Assembly: GCA_002712305.1 (NCBI GenBank)
Contig: PATE01000085.1
Span: 1 to 40,305 of the forward strand
From: Gemmatimonadota bacterium
GTDB lineage: Bacteria; Latescibacterota; UBA2968; UBA8231
DNA length: 40,305 nt
Direction of reading: 5' to 3'
Each line of letters begins with the position of its first letter. Position 1 is the first letter of the stretch. A program made the position numbers and the translations under genes. Below the pieces are notes generated by a model. That model did no database searches. It saw nothing but the letters and a program-made list of their open reading frames with translations, and was not told the origin of the DNA. Below are positions 8,967-17,424 of this stretch, piece after piece.

Positions 8967-9476
8967 TCAGCTTCCCTCAACCTGCAGAAGGGCGGACGTC
9001 TCGGCGGGTCGCTTCGTTTCACCTGAGGGGTTGTCGCCGTGGGCCAGTTCGTGCTGCTCGGCTGCACGCAGCAGATCCTGCAGCGTCGTCTCACGCAACA
9101 CGGTATCGACTGCACCCTGAACACGCATCCATACATCCCGGATGGAGCAGTCGATGGCCGTGTGCTGGCAGGCGTCGCCCGTGCCTGTGAAGTGGTCGCA
9201 GAAAGAGGTGTCGTAGAGAGGGCCGCCCAAGGCAGCCACCACATCGGCCACACAGATGTCGGATGCCGGCCTCGCCAGGGTATACCCCCCGTGTTGGCCG
9301 CGCTCACTGTCGACAAATCCCGCCCGTCGCAGGATCGACAGATACTTTGCGACATTGTGAGGGGACACACCCTCGGTCTCAGCGATCTCGGGGATCGTTG
9401 CACTCTCACCACGTGATCGCCGTGCCAGTTGGACCAGGCAGCGAAGCCCGTATTCCTCCTGCGCGCTCAGCTTCAC
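8967..9476 (-). CDS. Rrf2 family transcriptional regulator, IscR-like
   Basis: The 169-residue product starts MKLSAQEEYGLRCLVQLAR and has the Rrf2 winged helix (AETEGVSPHNVAKYLSILRR, then GQHGGYTLARP). Three cysteines, Cys93, Cys103 and Cys110, lie where IscR-type proteins bind an iron-sulfur cluster, although the C-X9-C-X6-C spacing differs from the usual IscR X5-X5. It probably senses cluster availability and controls the suf operon it belongs to. The start is GTG 9476, overlapping the stop of the DUF59 gene by one base (TAGTG). A longer in-frame reading extends into that gene but lacks homology. It is the last gene of the suf operon, whereas such regulators often come first. Confidence 0.87.
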   Translation of the reverse strand: MKLSAQEEYGLRCLVQLARRSRGESATIPEIAETEGVSPHNVAKYLSILRRAGFVDSERGQHGGYTLARPASDICVADVVAALGGPLYDTSFCDHFTGTGDACQHTAIDCSIRDVWMRVQGAVDTVLRETTLQDLLRAAEQHELAHGDNPSGETKRPAETSALLQVEGS

Positions 9477-9820
9477 TACATCATCCCCAGTTGCAGTTTG
9501 GCCGCCTCGGACATCATGTCGATGGTCCACGGCGGATCCCACGTAATGTCGACTTGAGCATCATCCAACTCATCGACACCTTCGGCGATCTTGCGCTGAA
9601 CCTCCGGGGGCAGCGTTCCGGCCACCGGACAGGCGGGGGAGGTCAGGGTCATGCTGATCCGGGCCTTCTTGCCACCTTCCTCTGCCTCTTCGACGCCAAT
9701 GTCGTAGATCAGACCCAACTCGTAGATGTCGACGGGGATCTCGGGGTCGTAGCAGGTCTTGATCACCGTGACAATCTTGGATTCGACACTGTCTTCGGGG
9801 TATTCCTTGTGCATTTCCAT
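9476..9820 (-). CDS. sufT: DUF59/MIP18 family iron-sulfur maturation protein, SufT-like
   Basis: This 114-residue protein has the DUF59 signatures DPEIPVDIYELGLIYDI and MTLTSPACPVAG, with the conserved Cys64. SufT and its relatives help load Fe-S clusters into target enzymes and often sit in suf operons. The long reading frame begins at 9907, but ATG 9820 is chosen because AGGAGA lies 7 bases upstream and family homology begins just after it. It starts 11 bases after sufU and overlaps the Rrf2 gene by one base. Confidence 0.87.
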   Translation of the reverse strand: MEMHKEYPEDSVESKIVTVIKTCYDPEIPVDIYELGLIYDIGVEEAEEGGKKARISMTLTSPACPVAGTLPPEVQRKIAEGVDELDDAQVDITWDPPWTIDMMSEAAKLQLGMM

Positions 9821-9831
9821 GGATGGGTCTC

Positions 9832-10290
9832 CTATTCTGTCGTGATCTGCGAGTCGTGTTTGCCATCGAGAGCGGACTTCATCGTATGCCAGGCGAGGGT
9901 TGCACACTTTACCCGCATGGGGAACTCCCGAACCCCTGCAAAGACAGCCAGTTTTCCCACCTCTTCCAGATCGACGGGTGTATCCATCTCACTGGTCACG
10001 AGGCTCTGGAAGCGTTCGAACGCATCACGCGCTTCCTGCGCCGTCTTGCCCTTCACCATTTGGGTCATCAATGACGCAGACGCCTTGGAGATGGCACATC
10101 CCGACCCGTCGAAGTGGATATCCGTGATCAGATCTTCACCATCAACATTGAGGTATATGTGAAGATGATCGCCGCACAGGGGATTGTAGCCCTCCTTGTG
10201 ACGATCGGCATTCTCCAGCGCACCGAAGTTCCTCGGATTTCGATTGTGATCGAGAATCACCTGCTGATACAGTTCACGCAGTTCTGTCAT
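9832..10290 (-). CDS. sufU: SufU: sulfur-relay/scaffold protein of the SUF system
   Basis: This 152-residue SufU/IscU-fold protein has conserved ligands Cys39 and Asp41 (NPLCGD), Cys65 (GSGCAISKASASLM) and Cys129 (RVKCATLAWH). The segment between the second and third cysteines is longer than in IscU, which is typical of SufU. SufU proteins bind zinc and accept persulfide sulfur from SufS to pass to SufBCD. Its ATG overlaps the sufS stop by four bases (ATGA), so the two are probably translated together. Confidence 0.92.
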   Translation of the reverse strand: MTELRELYQQVILDHNRNPRNFGALENADRHKEGYNPLCGDHLHIYLNVDGEDLITDIHFDGSGCAISKASASLMTQMVKGKTAQEARDAFERFQSLVTSEMDTPVDLEEVGKLAVFAGVREFPMRVKCATLAWHTMKSALDGKHDSQITTE

Positions 10291-11573
10291 CCGCCAAGGA
10301 CCTCTCGAATCTTGCCAATACCCGTCACGAGGGCGTCAACCTCATCGCGGGTGTTGTAGAAGGCGAAGGAGGCACGCGCCATGGCGGGCACACCGAAGCG
10401 CGACATCAATGGCTGCGCACAGTGATGACCCGTGCGAACAGCGATGCCCTCCATATCGAGGATCGTGCCGATGTCGTGAGGGTGGGCGTCGGCCAGTGCA
10501 AAGGCAACGACGGACACCTTGCCGGGCGCCGTGCCGATGAGGCGAATCCCGTCCACGTCGGCCAGTCTCTGATGTGCATACTCGAGCAGCTCGTCTTCGT
10601 AGGCAGCGATCGCCTCCATGCCAAAACGATTCAGATAGTCGACGGCGGCGGACAGACCAATGGCACCGGAGATGTCCGGTGTGCCGGCCTCGAAACGAGT
10701 CGGCACGTCGGCGTAGGTCGAAGACTCCAGGGTGACGGACTGAATCATGGAGCCACCCCCCTCGTAGGGAGACATGTCGTCGAGCAGTGCATGCTGGCCC
10801 CACAGGACTCCGATGCCGGTTGGGCCGAACAGCTTGTGTCCGGAAAAAGCGTAGAAGTCGCAACCGAGTTCCTGCACATCAACGGGCAGATGCGGTGCAC
10901 CTTGCGCCCCGTCTACGAACACGACTGCGCCGTGACGATGGGCAAACTCGGACATCTGGCGAATCGGGTTCACCGTGCCCAGGACATTTGAGGCGTGGGC
11001 GACGGCGACGAGGCACGTCTTGTCGTTCAGCAGACTCTCATACTCTTTCAGGTCGAGGACACCCTCGTCATCGATCGGGACCACCCGCAGTGTTGCACCC
11101 GTCGCTTCACACAACAACTGCCATGGGACGATGTTCGAATGGTGCTCCATGTGGGTGATGATGATCTCATCCCCCGGGCCACATCGCGGCCGGCAATATC
11201 CATGGGCAACCAGATTGGTCGCCTCCGTCGTGCCACGCAGGAAGATGCACTCACTACTTTCAGGCGCATTGATGAACGTCGCGATCCGGCCACGGGCCCG
11301 TTCGTAGGCGAACGTCGCCTGCTGGCTGAGCAAGTGGACACCTCGGTGGATATTGGCGTTGTCCTCTTCGTAGAATCTCTCGATCGCTTCGATGACGGAA
11401 CGAGGTTTCTGTGTCGTCGCCGCATTATCGAGATAGATCAGGCGCCGATCACGAACCGCCCGGCCGAGGATCGGGAAATCACGCCGGATCGATTCGACGT
11501 CGAGTCCACCTCCGGTGGTCTGGCCGACCTGAGGTGAGATCATCGGTCTTTGCTGGGCAACGGTCACAGTCAT
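10287..11573 (-). CDS. sufS: SufS cysteine desulfurase (group II)
   Basis: SufS is a PLP enzyme that removes sulfur from cysteine as an enzyme-bound persulfide. The product has 428 residues, with about 20 extra at the N-terminus before LDVESIRRDFPIL. The motif LIYLDNAATTQKP, the PLP lysine in SGHKLFGP (Lys247), and the active-site cysteine in RTGHHCAQP (Cys385) are all present. The compact loop around this cysteine is the group II pattern, in line with the adjacent sufU. ATG 11573 has GGGGGA just upstream and overlaps the sufD stop (ATGA). Confidence 0.95.
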   Translation of the reverse strand: MTVTVAQQRPMISPQVGQTTGGGLDVESIRRDFPILGRAVRDRRLIYLDNAATTQKPRSVIEAIERFYEEDNANIHRGVHLLSQQATFAYERARGRIATFINAPESSECIFLRGTTEATNLVAHGYCRPRCGPGDEIIITHMEHHSNIVPWQLLCEATGATLRVVPIDDEGVLDLKEYESLLNDKTCLVAVAHASNVLGTVNPIRQMSEFAHRHGAVVFVDGAQGAPHLPVDVQELGCDFYAFSGHKLFGPTGIGVLWGQHALLDDMSPYEGGGSMIQSVTLESSTYADVPTRFEAGTPDISGAIGLSAAVDYLNRFGMEAIAAYEDELLEYAHQRLADVDGIRLIGTAPGKVSVVAFALADAHPHDIGTILDMEGIAVRTGHHCAQPLMSRFGVPAMARASFAFYNTRDEVDALVTGIGKIREVLGG

Positions 11574-12922
11574 TCCCCCGAATCGAGCAGTTGATCCAGG
11601 CGCTGAGTGACCAGCGCCTCTACATGGGCTCGGATCGCATCGTGGCTGATGCGCTCCACCAGTTCATCTGCGAAGGCCCGGGTCAGTACCCGACGAGCTG
11701 CTGCCTCACCGATTCCACGGGCGCGCAGATAAAAGATCGCCTGCTCGTCCAATTCGCCCGTCGTGGATCCGTGGGAACACTTCACGTCATCCGCATAGAT
11801 CTCGAGTTGTGGCTTGGACATGATCTCGGCATCATCACCCAGAAGCAGATTCTGATTCGACTGATATGCGTCGGTCTGCTGGGCGATCTGGTGTACGTGG
11901 ATCTTACCCCGGAAGACGCCATGAGACTTGTCGGCCAACACGCCTTTGTAGAGTTCGTGACTCTCACACCCAGGTGCCGCGTGTTCGATACTGGTATAGT
12001 TGTCAACATGCTCCTCGCCCCGTGAGAGGAACAGACCGTTCAAGGTCGATTCGATGCGTTCACCGGCCAGAACAGTGGTCACATCATTGCGAACGAACCC
12101 TCCACCCAGACCCAGACTGTGCGATGTGAAGTTCGAGTCCTGTGCTTCGTTGACGAACAACAGCGACGCATGATGCCCCTGATGGGTGTCGTTCTGAATC
12201 CGAGTGTGTTCCACGCGTGCCTCGTCACCCAGCGAGATCTCCGTGACCGGTGCCGTCAGATGCTCGCCTTCACCAAGGCTCACGAAGGTTTCTACCAACT
12301 GCAGGCGACTGCCCTGTGCGGCTACGACGAGGGTTCGGGGCGTGACGAGTGTCGCCTGTTCGCCGGGTGTCGTGAGATAGATGATCTCCACCGGTGTGGT
12401 GTAGTCGATACCCGACTCGACAGCGATCAGGGCTCCATCGTCGATGAAGGCTGTGTTCAGCGCGGCAAGACCGCCCTCCTCCGACGAGGCGATGCGGCCG
12501 AGAAAGGACGCCACAGCGGCATCACCGTTGGCGATTGCTTGCGACAACCGTCGAATGCGCACGCCGTGCGGCGTATCTGGCAGTCTTGAGGCAGATTCAT
12601 CGAACTTGCCATTGATGAAGACCAGACGAGCGCCCTCGGTGAGGCCCGCCACCGTCCACGTGGAGAGGGTCCCGTCGTCAGGTCGCGGTGCGTCCACGGG
12701 GCCAAAGAGTCCAGACGAGATAGGGGCAGGGTTCGTATGCCGCCATGCTTCGTCTCGTCGAGTGGGAAAGCCCTCTCGACGCAAGGCCTCCAAAGCTGCC
12801 CGTCGCACGTCGTGGATGGCATGGTCAGACCCGCCGTTGAGACCAGTCTCGAAGGTCTGAAAGAGGTTCGAATAGTGATCGATGCTCGGAGTCGTTTCAG
12901 AGACGCTCATCTGGCCGCTCAC
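11570..12922 (-). CDS. sufD: SufD: Fe-S cluster assembly scaffold subunit
   Basis: SufD pairs with SufB and SufC in the SufBC2D scaffold. The 450-residue protein has the SufD N-terminal helical region (PTRRDEAWRHTNPAPI) and the beta-helix core. The C-terminal block contains AEIMSKPQLEIYADDVKCSHGST and LDEQAIFYLRARGI, shared by SufB/SufD proteins. The GTG at 12922 overlaps the sufC stop (GTGA) and fits the coupled pattern of this operon; an ATG four codons later (12910) is an alternative. The function follows from family and operon position. Confidence 0.93.
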   Translation of the reverse strand: MSGQMSVSETTPSIDHYSNLFQTFETGLNGGSDHAIHDVRRAALEALRREGFPTRRDEAWRHTNPAPISSGLFGPVDAPRPDDGTLSTWTVAGLTEGARLVFINGKFDESASRLPDTPHGVRIRRLSQAIANGDAAVASFLGRIASSEEGGLAALNTAFIDDGALIAVESGIDYTTPVEIIYLTTPGEQATLVTPRTLVVAAQGSRLQLVETFVSLGEGEHLTAPVTEISLGDEARVEHTRIQNDTHQGHHASLLFVNEAQDSNFTSHSLGLGGGFVRNDVTTVLAGERIESTLNGLFLSRGEEHVDNYTSIEHAAPGCESHELYKGVLADKSHGVFRGKIHVHQIAQQTDAYQSNQNLLLGDDAEIMSKPQLEIYADDVKCSHGSTTGELDEQAIFYLRARGIGEAAARRVLTRAFADELVERISHDAIRAHVEALVTQRLDQLLDSGE

Positions 12923-13686
12923 GCTCCCACCGTCTGCTCGGCGACTTCTTCTCGAATCCAGTCGTATCCCTGTTCTTCCAGCTTCAGTGCCAGTTCCTTC
13001 CCACCAGACCGCACGATGCGACCGTGAATGAGCACATGCACATAGTCGGGGACGATATAGTCGAGCAGTCGCTGATAGTGGGTGACAATGACGGTGCTGC
13101 GATTCGGAGCACGCAGTTGATTGACACCCTCTGCGACGACCTTGAGAGCGTCGATGTCGAGACCGGAGTCCGTCTCGTCGAGGACGGCGAGTCGGGGCTC
13201 GAGGACCGCCATCTGCAGCACTTCGTGACGCTTCTTTTCGCCGCCCGAGAATCCTTCGTTGACCGAACGCTTGAGGAAACTCTCGTCCATCTCGACGAGC
13301 TTCAATTTCTCGCGGATCAACTGGAGGAAGTCGATGGCGTCCATCTCTTCCTGTCCGCGCGCCTTCAGAATTTCGTTGAGGCCCGTGCGCAGGAAATACG
13401 CCGTATTGACACCCGGGATCTCGACGGGATACTGAAAGGCAAGGAACAAACCCTCACGAGCGCGGTCCTCCGGGGACATCTCGAGCAGGTCCTTGTCCTC
13501 GTAGCTGACGGAGCCCTCGGTGACCTCGTAGGCTTCGTGGCCTGCCAGAACCTGGGCGAGGGTGCTCTTGCCGGATCCGTTTGGACCCATGATGGCGTGA
13601 ACCTCTCCCGCCGCCACGTCGAGATTGATCCCTTTCAGGATCTGTGTGTCTTCGACGGAAGCGTGGAGGTTGGAAATCTTCAACAT
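12919..13686 (-). CDS. sufC: SufC: ABC-type ATPase of the SUF complex
   Basis: SufC hydrolyses ATP to drive rearrangement of the SufBCD scaffold and has no transmembrane partner. The 255-residue product has Walker A GPNGSGKST (residues 34-42), the SufC-type signature GFSGGEKKRHE (usually KKRNE), Walker B RLAVLDETDSGLD (165-177) and the switch His203 in THYQ. The frame is open to 13743, but ATG 13686 is chosen because MLKISNLHA is the normal family start and AGGAGA lies upstream. It begins about 70 bases after the sufB stop and overlaps sufD. Confidence 0.95.
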   Translation of the reverse strand: MLKISNLHASVEDTQILKGINLDVAAGEVHAIMGPNGSGKSTLAQVLAGHEAYEVTEGSVSYEDKDLLEMSPEDRAREGLFLAFQYPVEIPGVNTAYFLRTGLNEILKARGQEEMDAIDFLQLIREKLKLVEMDESFLKRSVNEGFSGGEKKRHEVLQMAVLEPRLAVLDETDSGLDIDALKVVAEGVNQLRAPNRSTVIVTHYQRLLDYIVPDYVHVLIHGRIVRSGGKELALKLEEQGYDWIREEVAEQTVGA

Positions 13687-13755
13687 ACTCTGTGGTCTCC
13701 TGTAGTAGTTCATCTCATGCTTCGGCACACCCGGTGCCGCCATGTCCTGTGTTTT

Positions 13756-15243
13756 CTAGCCGACACTTCCTTCAAGGCTGATGCCGAGCAACTTCGTCGC
13801 TTCTACGGCAAACTCCATGGGCAACTCGGCGAGCACTTCCTTGCAGAAACCATTGACGATCATGCTCACCGCGTCCTCCGTGCTCAGCCCCCGCTGATTG
13901 CAGTAGAAGATCTGATCCTCGCCGATCTTGCTGGTACTGGCCTCGTGCTCGACGGTGGAGGATGCGTTGCGAACGGTGATGTACGGGAACGTGTGGGCGC
14001 CGCACTGATCGCCGATGAGCATGGAGTCACACTGAGTAAAGTTCCGCGAGTCTGTCGCCTTTTTCATGATCTGCACCGCGCCGCGATAGGTGTTCTGACC
14101 TTCCACCGCGGAAATGCCCTTGGAGATGATCGTACTCTTCGTGTTCTTGCCGAGATGGATCATCTTCGTGCCCGTATCGGCCTGCTGTTTTCCTGAGGTG
14201 ACGGCAACGGAGTAGAATTCGCCGACCGAATCGTCACCCTGCAGAATGCAGCTTGGATACTTCCAGGTGATGGCCGACCCGGTCTCGACCTGGGTCCAAC
14301 TGATCTTCGAGCGGTCACCGCGACATGCACCACGCTTGGTGACGAAGTTGTAGATCCCGCCTACACCCTCTGCATTGCCTGGATACCAATTCTGGATCGT
14401 CGAGTACTTGATCTGCGCGTCCCCGAGGGCCACTAGTTCGACGACGGCAGCGTGTAGCTGATTCTCATCACGCATGGGTGCCGTGCAGCCCTCGAGATAG
14501 CTGACATAGGCCCCCTCATCGGCCACGACAAGGGTGCGCTCGAATTGACCTGTGTTGGCTGCATTGATGCGAAAGTAGGTGGACAACTCCATCGGACACC
14601 GAACACCGGGCGGGATATAGACGAAGGACCCATCGGTGAACACGGCGCAGTTGAGGGCGGCGAAGTAGTTGTCATTGGTGGGGACGACGGACCCGAGATA
14701 TTTCTGCACGAGATCCGGATGGTTGTGCACTGCCTCGGTGAAGGAACAGAAGATGATCCCCAACTCGGCGAGTTTGTCCTTGAAGGTGGTGGCCACCGAG
14801 ACCGAGTCGAAGACAGCGTCCACGGCCACACCGGCGAGCATCATCTGCTCCTGAAGCGGAATCCCGAGCTTGTTGTAGGTCTCCAGAATCTCCGGATCGA
14901 CTTCGTCCAGGCTATTGAGGGCTTTCTTTGGGGCGGAGAAGTAACTGATCGCCTGATAGTCGATTTCTGGGTACTGAACCATCGCCCAGCGCTGCGAGGC
15001 CTTCTGCGCTGTGGGGTCTTCCATCGTCAGCCACTGCCGATAGGCTTTCAAACGCCATTCCAGCAACCACTCCGGCTCCTGCTTCTTGGCGGAGATAAAG
15101 GCGATGGTCTCTTCGTTGAGTCCGGGAGGCGCCGAGTCCGTCTCGACATCGGTGACGAAACCCTCTTTGTATTCGCGTTGTGCGAACTCTTCGAGGACTT
15201 CCGTATCCGACAGGGGGGCGGCTTGCGACGAAGGCTCTGGCAT
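13756..15243 (-). CDS. sufB: SufB: Fe-S cluster assembly scaffold subunit
   Basis: SufB is the main scaffold on which clusters are built. The 495-residue length is normal. Characteristic blocks include [15 protein letters not shown] near residue 60, [35 protein letters not shown], and [20 protein letters not shown], whose first cysteine matches the essential Cys405 region of E. coli SufB. It is the first gene of the suf operon. ATG 15243 is preceded by a moderate ribosome-binding site (GGGAC). The 253-base gap upstream holds the candidate promoter and operator. Confidence 0.96.
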   Translation of the reverse strand: MPEPSSQAAPLSDTEVLEEFAQREYKEGFVTDVETDSAPPGLNEETIAFISAKKQEPEWLLEWRLKAYRQWLTMEDPTAQKASQRWAMVQYPEIDYQAISYFSAPKKALNSLDEVDPEILETYNKLGIPLQEQMMLAGVAVDAVFDSVSVATTFKDKLAELGIIFCSFTEAVHNHPDLVQKYLGSVVPTNDNYFAALNCAVFTDGSFVYIPPGVRCPMELSTYFRINAANTGQFERTLVVADEGAYVSYLEGCTAPMRDENQLHAAVVELVALGDAQIKYSTIQNWYPGNAEGVGGIYNFVTKRGACRGDRSKISWTQVETGSAITWKYPSCILQGDDSVGEFYSVAVTSGKQQADTGTKMIHLGKNTKSTIISKGISAVEGQNTYRGAVQIMKKATDSRNFTQCDSMLIGDQCGAHTFPYITVRNASSTVEHEASTSKIGEDQIFYCNQRGLSTEDAVSMIVNGFCKEVLAELPMEFAVEATKLLGISLEGSVG

Positions 15244-15323
15244 GATGTGTCCCGGTCTTGATGGGGGAACTGTTCAGTGTCGTAACTGGTTGTTTTTACA
15301 ACAAAATCAGGAAATAGATCAAG

Positions 15324-15349
15324 GAATCTTGCGGAAAGTAGCAAGATTC
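15324..15349. promoter_or_regulatory. Candidate operator: perfect 9-bp inverted repeat upstream of sufB
   Basis: GAATCTTGC (15324-15332) and GCAAGATTC (15341-15349) form a perfect inverted repeat with an 8-base spacer. The half-site CAAGATTC recurs at 15420-15427, overlapping the predicted -35 element, and a shorter AGATTC lies at 15439-15444. A smaller repeat, GTTGT-N4-ACAAC, is at 15289-15302. Position and spacing suit a dimeric Rrf2 regulator, such as the one encoded at the end of this operon. The assignment is inference; the motif does not match a published consensus I can quote. Confidence 0.45.
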
Positions 15350-15393
15350 AATCCCCAAAGGAGGTCGGACGCACCCGCGACCGACTCAGCAAG

Positions 15394-15422
15394 AGTATGC
15401 TCAATCCTGCGAAAAAAGTCAA
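15394..15422 (-). promoter_or_regulatory. Candidate sigma-70 promoter of the suf operon
   Basis: On the minus strand TTGACT (15417-15422) and CATACT (15394-15399) are separated by exactly 17 bases. They match the -35 and -10 consensus at 5 and 4 of 6 positions. Transcription would start near 15387, giving a leader of about 145 bases before sufB. The CAAGATTC half-site overlaps the -35, and the palindrome at 15324-15349 falls within the early transcribed region. Confidence 0.5.
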
Positions 15423-15496
15423 GATTCGGGGTGGAAGCAGATTCGGGACCGATCTCACCGGCGAAACCCGTCCAGACCCTCTCCCTGCCGGAGGTG

Positions 15497-16420
15497 TTAC
15501 CCGATACGTTTCCGACGAACCAGATAGTGGCTCAAAGCATGGTCGAACGGGGTGGAGGTGTCGAACAGCGCGTAGTCGATTCCCGCTTCGGCACACCCTG
15601 TTGAATAGCGGTGGATGAGGGCCTCCATCTGCGCCTGATAGGCCTCCTGAATGTGCCACGGTTGTGTCGTGATGTCGGCGTCTGCATCCTCGAGATCGAC
15701 GAAGCGCGTGTCATTGCGGCGGAAGTCGAGGTCCCGTTCGCGGGGATCGAGAATCTGCATCGCCACAACCTCGTGTCCACGATGTCGGAAATGACGCAGA
15801 CCCGACAGGACCTGTTCCGGGTCGTCGAGCATATCGGACAACAGAATCACCAATCCGCGACGTGATAGACGTTCGGCCAGATCGTGGAAAGCGGGTGCCA
15901 TCTGCGACTTGGTGTTCGGCTCGGCCTTCGTCAACTCCAGAAGGAGCGTCTGCAGGTGGCTGCGAACCGAACGCGGTCTCACGAACCGAGTGACCCGATC
16001 ATCGACCAGGGCAAGTCCAACCGCGTCACGCTGGCGCAGCATGAGCAGACTCAAGGCGGCTGCCAGACAGGTGGCGTAGCGAAACTTCGTCAGCCGGCCA
16101 TCCTCGCCGAAACTCATGGACCCACTGATATCGACGATCAGGTAGGCGCGCAGATTCGTCTCTTCCTCGTATTGCTTGACGTAGAGTCGGTCCGTCTTGC
16201 CGAGAGCTTTCCAGTCAAGATTGCGCAGCGAGTCGCCGGGCATGTAGGGACGGTGCTCGGAAAACTCGACCGAGAAACCATGATAGGGCGAGCGATGCAG
16301 GCCCGTGATAAAACCTTCCACCACACGCCGAGCGACCAGGTCGAGGCGACCCAGACTCGAGGCGAAATCCGGCGACAGATAGTCGGTCAAACTCGGCGGA
16401 TTGGGTTGGGATTCGCTCAT
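15497..16420 (-). CDS. DUF58 / von Willebrand A-like domain protein
   Basis: This 307-residue protein has the DUF58 core motif HRPYMPGDSLRNLDWKALG, then TDRLYVKQYEEETN (residues 57-89), and a MIDAS-like metal site DISGS starting at Asp97. No membrane segment is evident, so it is probably cytoplasmic. DUF58 proteins are regular partners of MoxR ATPases. The start overlaps the moxR stop by four bases, confirming the pair. It is the last gene of the long minus-strand chain; no convincing terminator was found behind it before the suf promoter. Confidence 0.9.
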   Translation of the reverse strand: MSESQPNPPSLTDYLSPDFASSLGRLDLVARRVVEGFITGLHRSPYHGFSVEFSEHRPYMPGDSLRNLDWKALGKTDRLYVKQYEEETNLRAYLIVDISGSMSFGEDGRLTKFRYATCLAAALSLLMLRQRDAVGLALVDDRVTRFVRPRSVRSHLQTLLLELTKAEPNTKSQMAPAFHDLAERLSRRGLVILLSDMLDDPEQVLSGLRHFRHRGHEVVAMQILDPRERDLDFRRNDTRFVDLEDADADITTQPWHIQEAYQAQMEALIHRYSTGCAEAGIDYALFDTSTPFDHALSHYLVRRKRIG

Positions 16421-17415
16421 GCGCTGTCGGGTTGGATGTCCTCGAGCAAACGACGGGCGATGTCGTCCGCATTCGTACTCTGGGCTTCGGCATGGAAGTT
16501 GACGACGATACGGTGACGCAACACGGGCAATGCCATGGCATCAATGTCCTGCTGGCTGACGGCGTGACGCCCATCGAGTGCCGCTCGAGCCTTGGCTGCG
16601 AGGGCCAGGTATTGAGAGGCTCGAGGACCGGCGCCCCAGTTCACCATCTCGCGCACGTAATCTGGCGCCACCTCGTCTGCCGGACGTGAGGCTCGTGCCA
16701 GTCGCACCGCATACCGGATCAGGTGATCGGCGATGGGGACCTGGCGCACGAGTCGCTGAAATGCGATGATCCGCTCGCCATCGAGCACCGATTCGACCGG
16801 CTCCTGGTCGAGGGCCGTCGTGGTGCGCACGATCTGTTCCTCTTCGGCGATAGACGGATAGTCGATACGCAGTTCGAAGAGAAAACGGTCCAGCTGGGCT
16901 TCTGGCAGGGGATAGGTTCCCTCTTGCTCGATGGGATTCTGCGTGGCCAGAACGAAGAAGGGCTCTGGCAACTTCATCGTTTGTCCAGACGCCGTCACCG
17001 CATGTTCCTGCATCGCCTCCAGCAGGGCAGCCTGCGTCTTGGGTGGGGTACGGTTGATCTCGTCAGCCAGGATGATGTTGGCGAAGATCGGCCCCTGGAC
17101 AAATCGGAAGACTTTGTGCCCCGTCTGCGGATCCTCCTCCAGAACATCCGTGCCGGTAATGTCTGAGGGCATCAGATCGGGTGTGAACTGAATACGCCCA
17201 TACTGAAGGTCAAGGGCCTGTGCCAAGGTGCGGATGAGCAGTGTCTTGGCCAGGCCCGGCACGCCAACCAGCAGGCAGTGACCTCCTGCGAGCAACGCGA
17301 TCAGCAGGCTTTCCACGATCTGCCTCTGGCCGATGATGACACGCGAGATCTGTTCTTCGAGAGTCTGACGCGCTCGCTGGAGTTCGGCGACGGCGTCGAC
17401 GTCCGACTGCGTCAT
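16417..17415 (-). CDS. MoxR family AAA+ ATPase
   Basis: The 332-residue protein has Walker A GVPGLAKT (residues 51-58), Walker B IILADEINR, and the MoxR-typical NRTPPKTQAALLEAMQE and PLPEAQLDRFLF blocks. MoxR ATPases act as chaperones or assembly factors, usually with vWA/DUF58 partners. The client here is unknown. It starts 9 bases after the preceding secreted-protein gene and overlaps the DUF58 gene. Confidence 0.95.
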   Translation of the reverse strand: MTQSDVDAVAELQRARQTLEEQISRVIIGQRQIVESLLIALLAGGHCLLVGVPGLAKTLLIRTLAQALDLQYGRIQFTPDLMPSDITGTDVLEEDPQTGHKVFRFVQGPIFANIILADEINRTPPKTQAALLEAMQEHAVTASGQTMKLPEPFFVLATQNPIEQEGTYPLPEAQLDRFLFELRIDYPSIAEEEQIVRTTTALDQEPVESVLDGERIIAFQRLVRQVPIADHLIRYAVRLARASRPADEVAPDYVREMVNWGAGPRASQYLALAAKARAALDGRHAVSQQDIDAMALPVLRHRIVVNFHAEAQSTNADDIARRLLEDIQPDSA

Positions 17416-17424
17416 GGAGATTCC

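Noticed and set aside
13024-14196. Plus-strand open frame of 390 codons
   Set aside because: It is antisense to sufC and the end of sufB, both certain.
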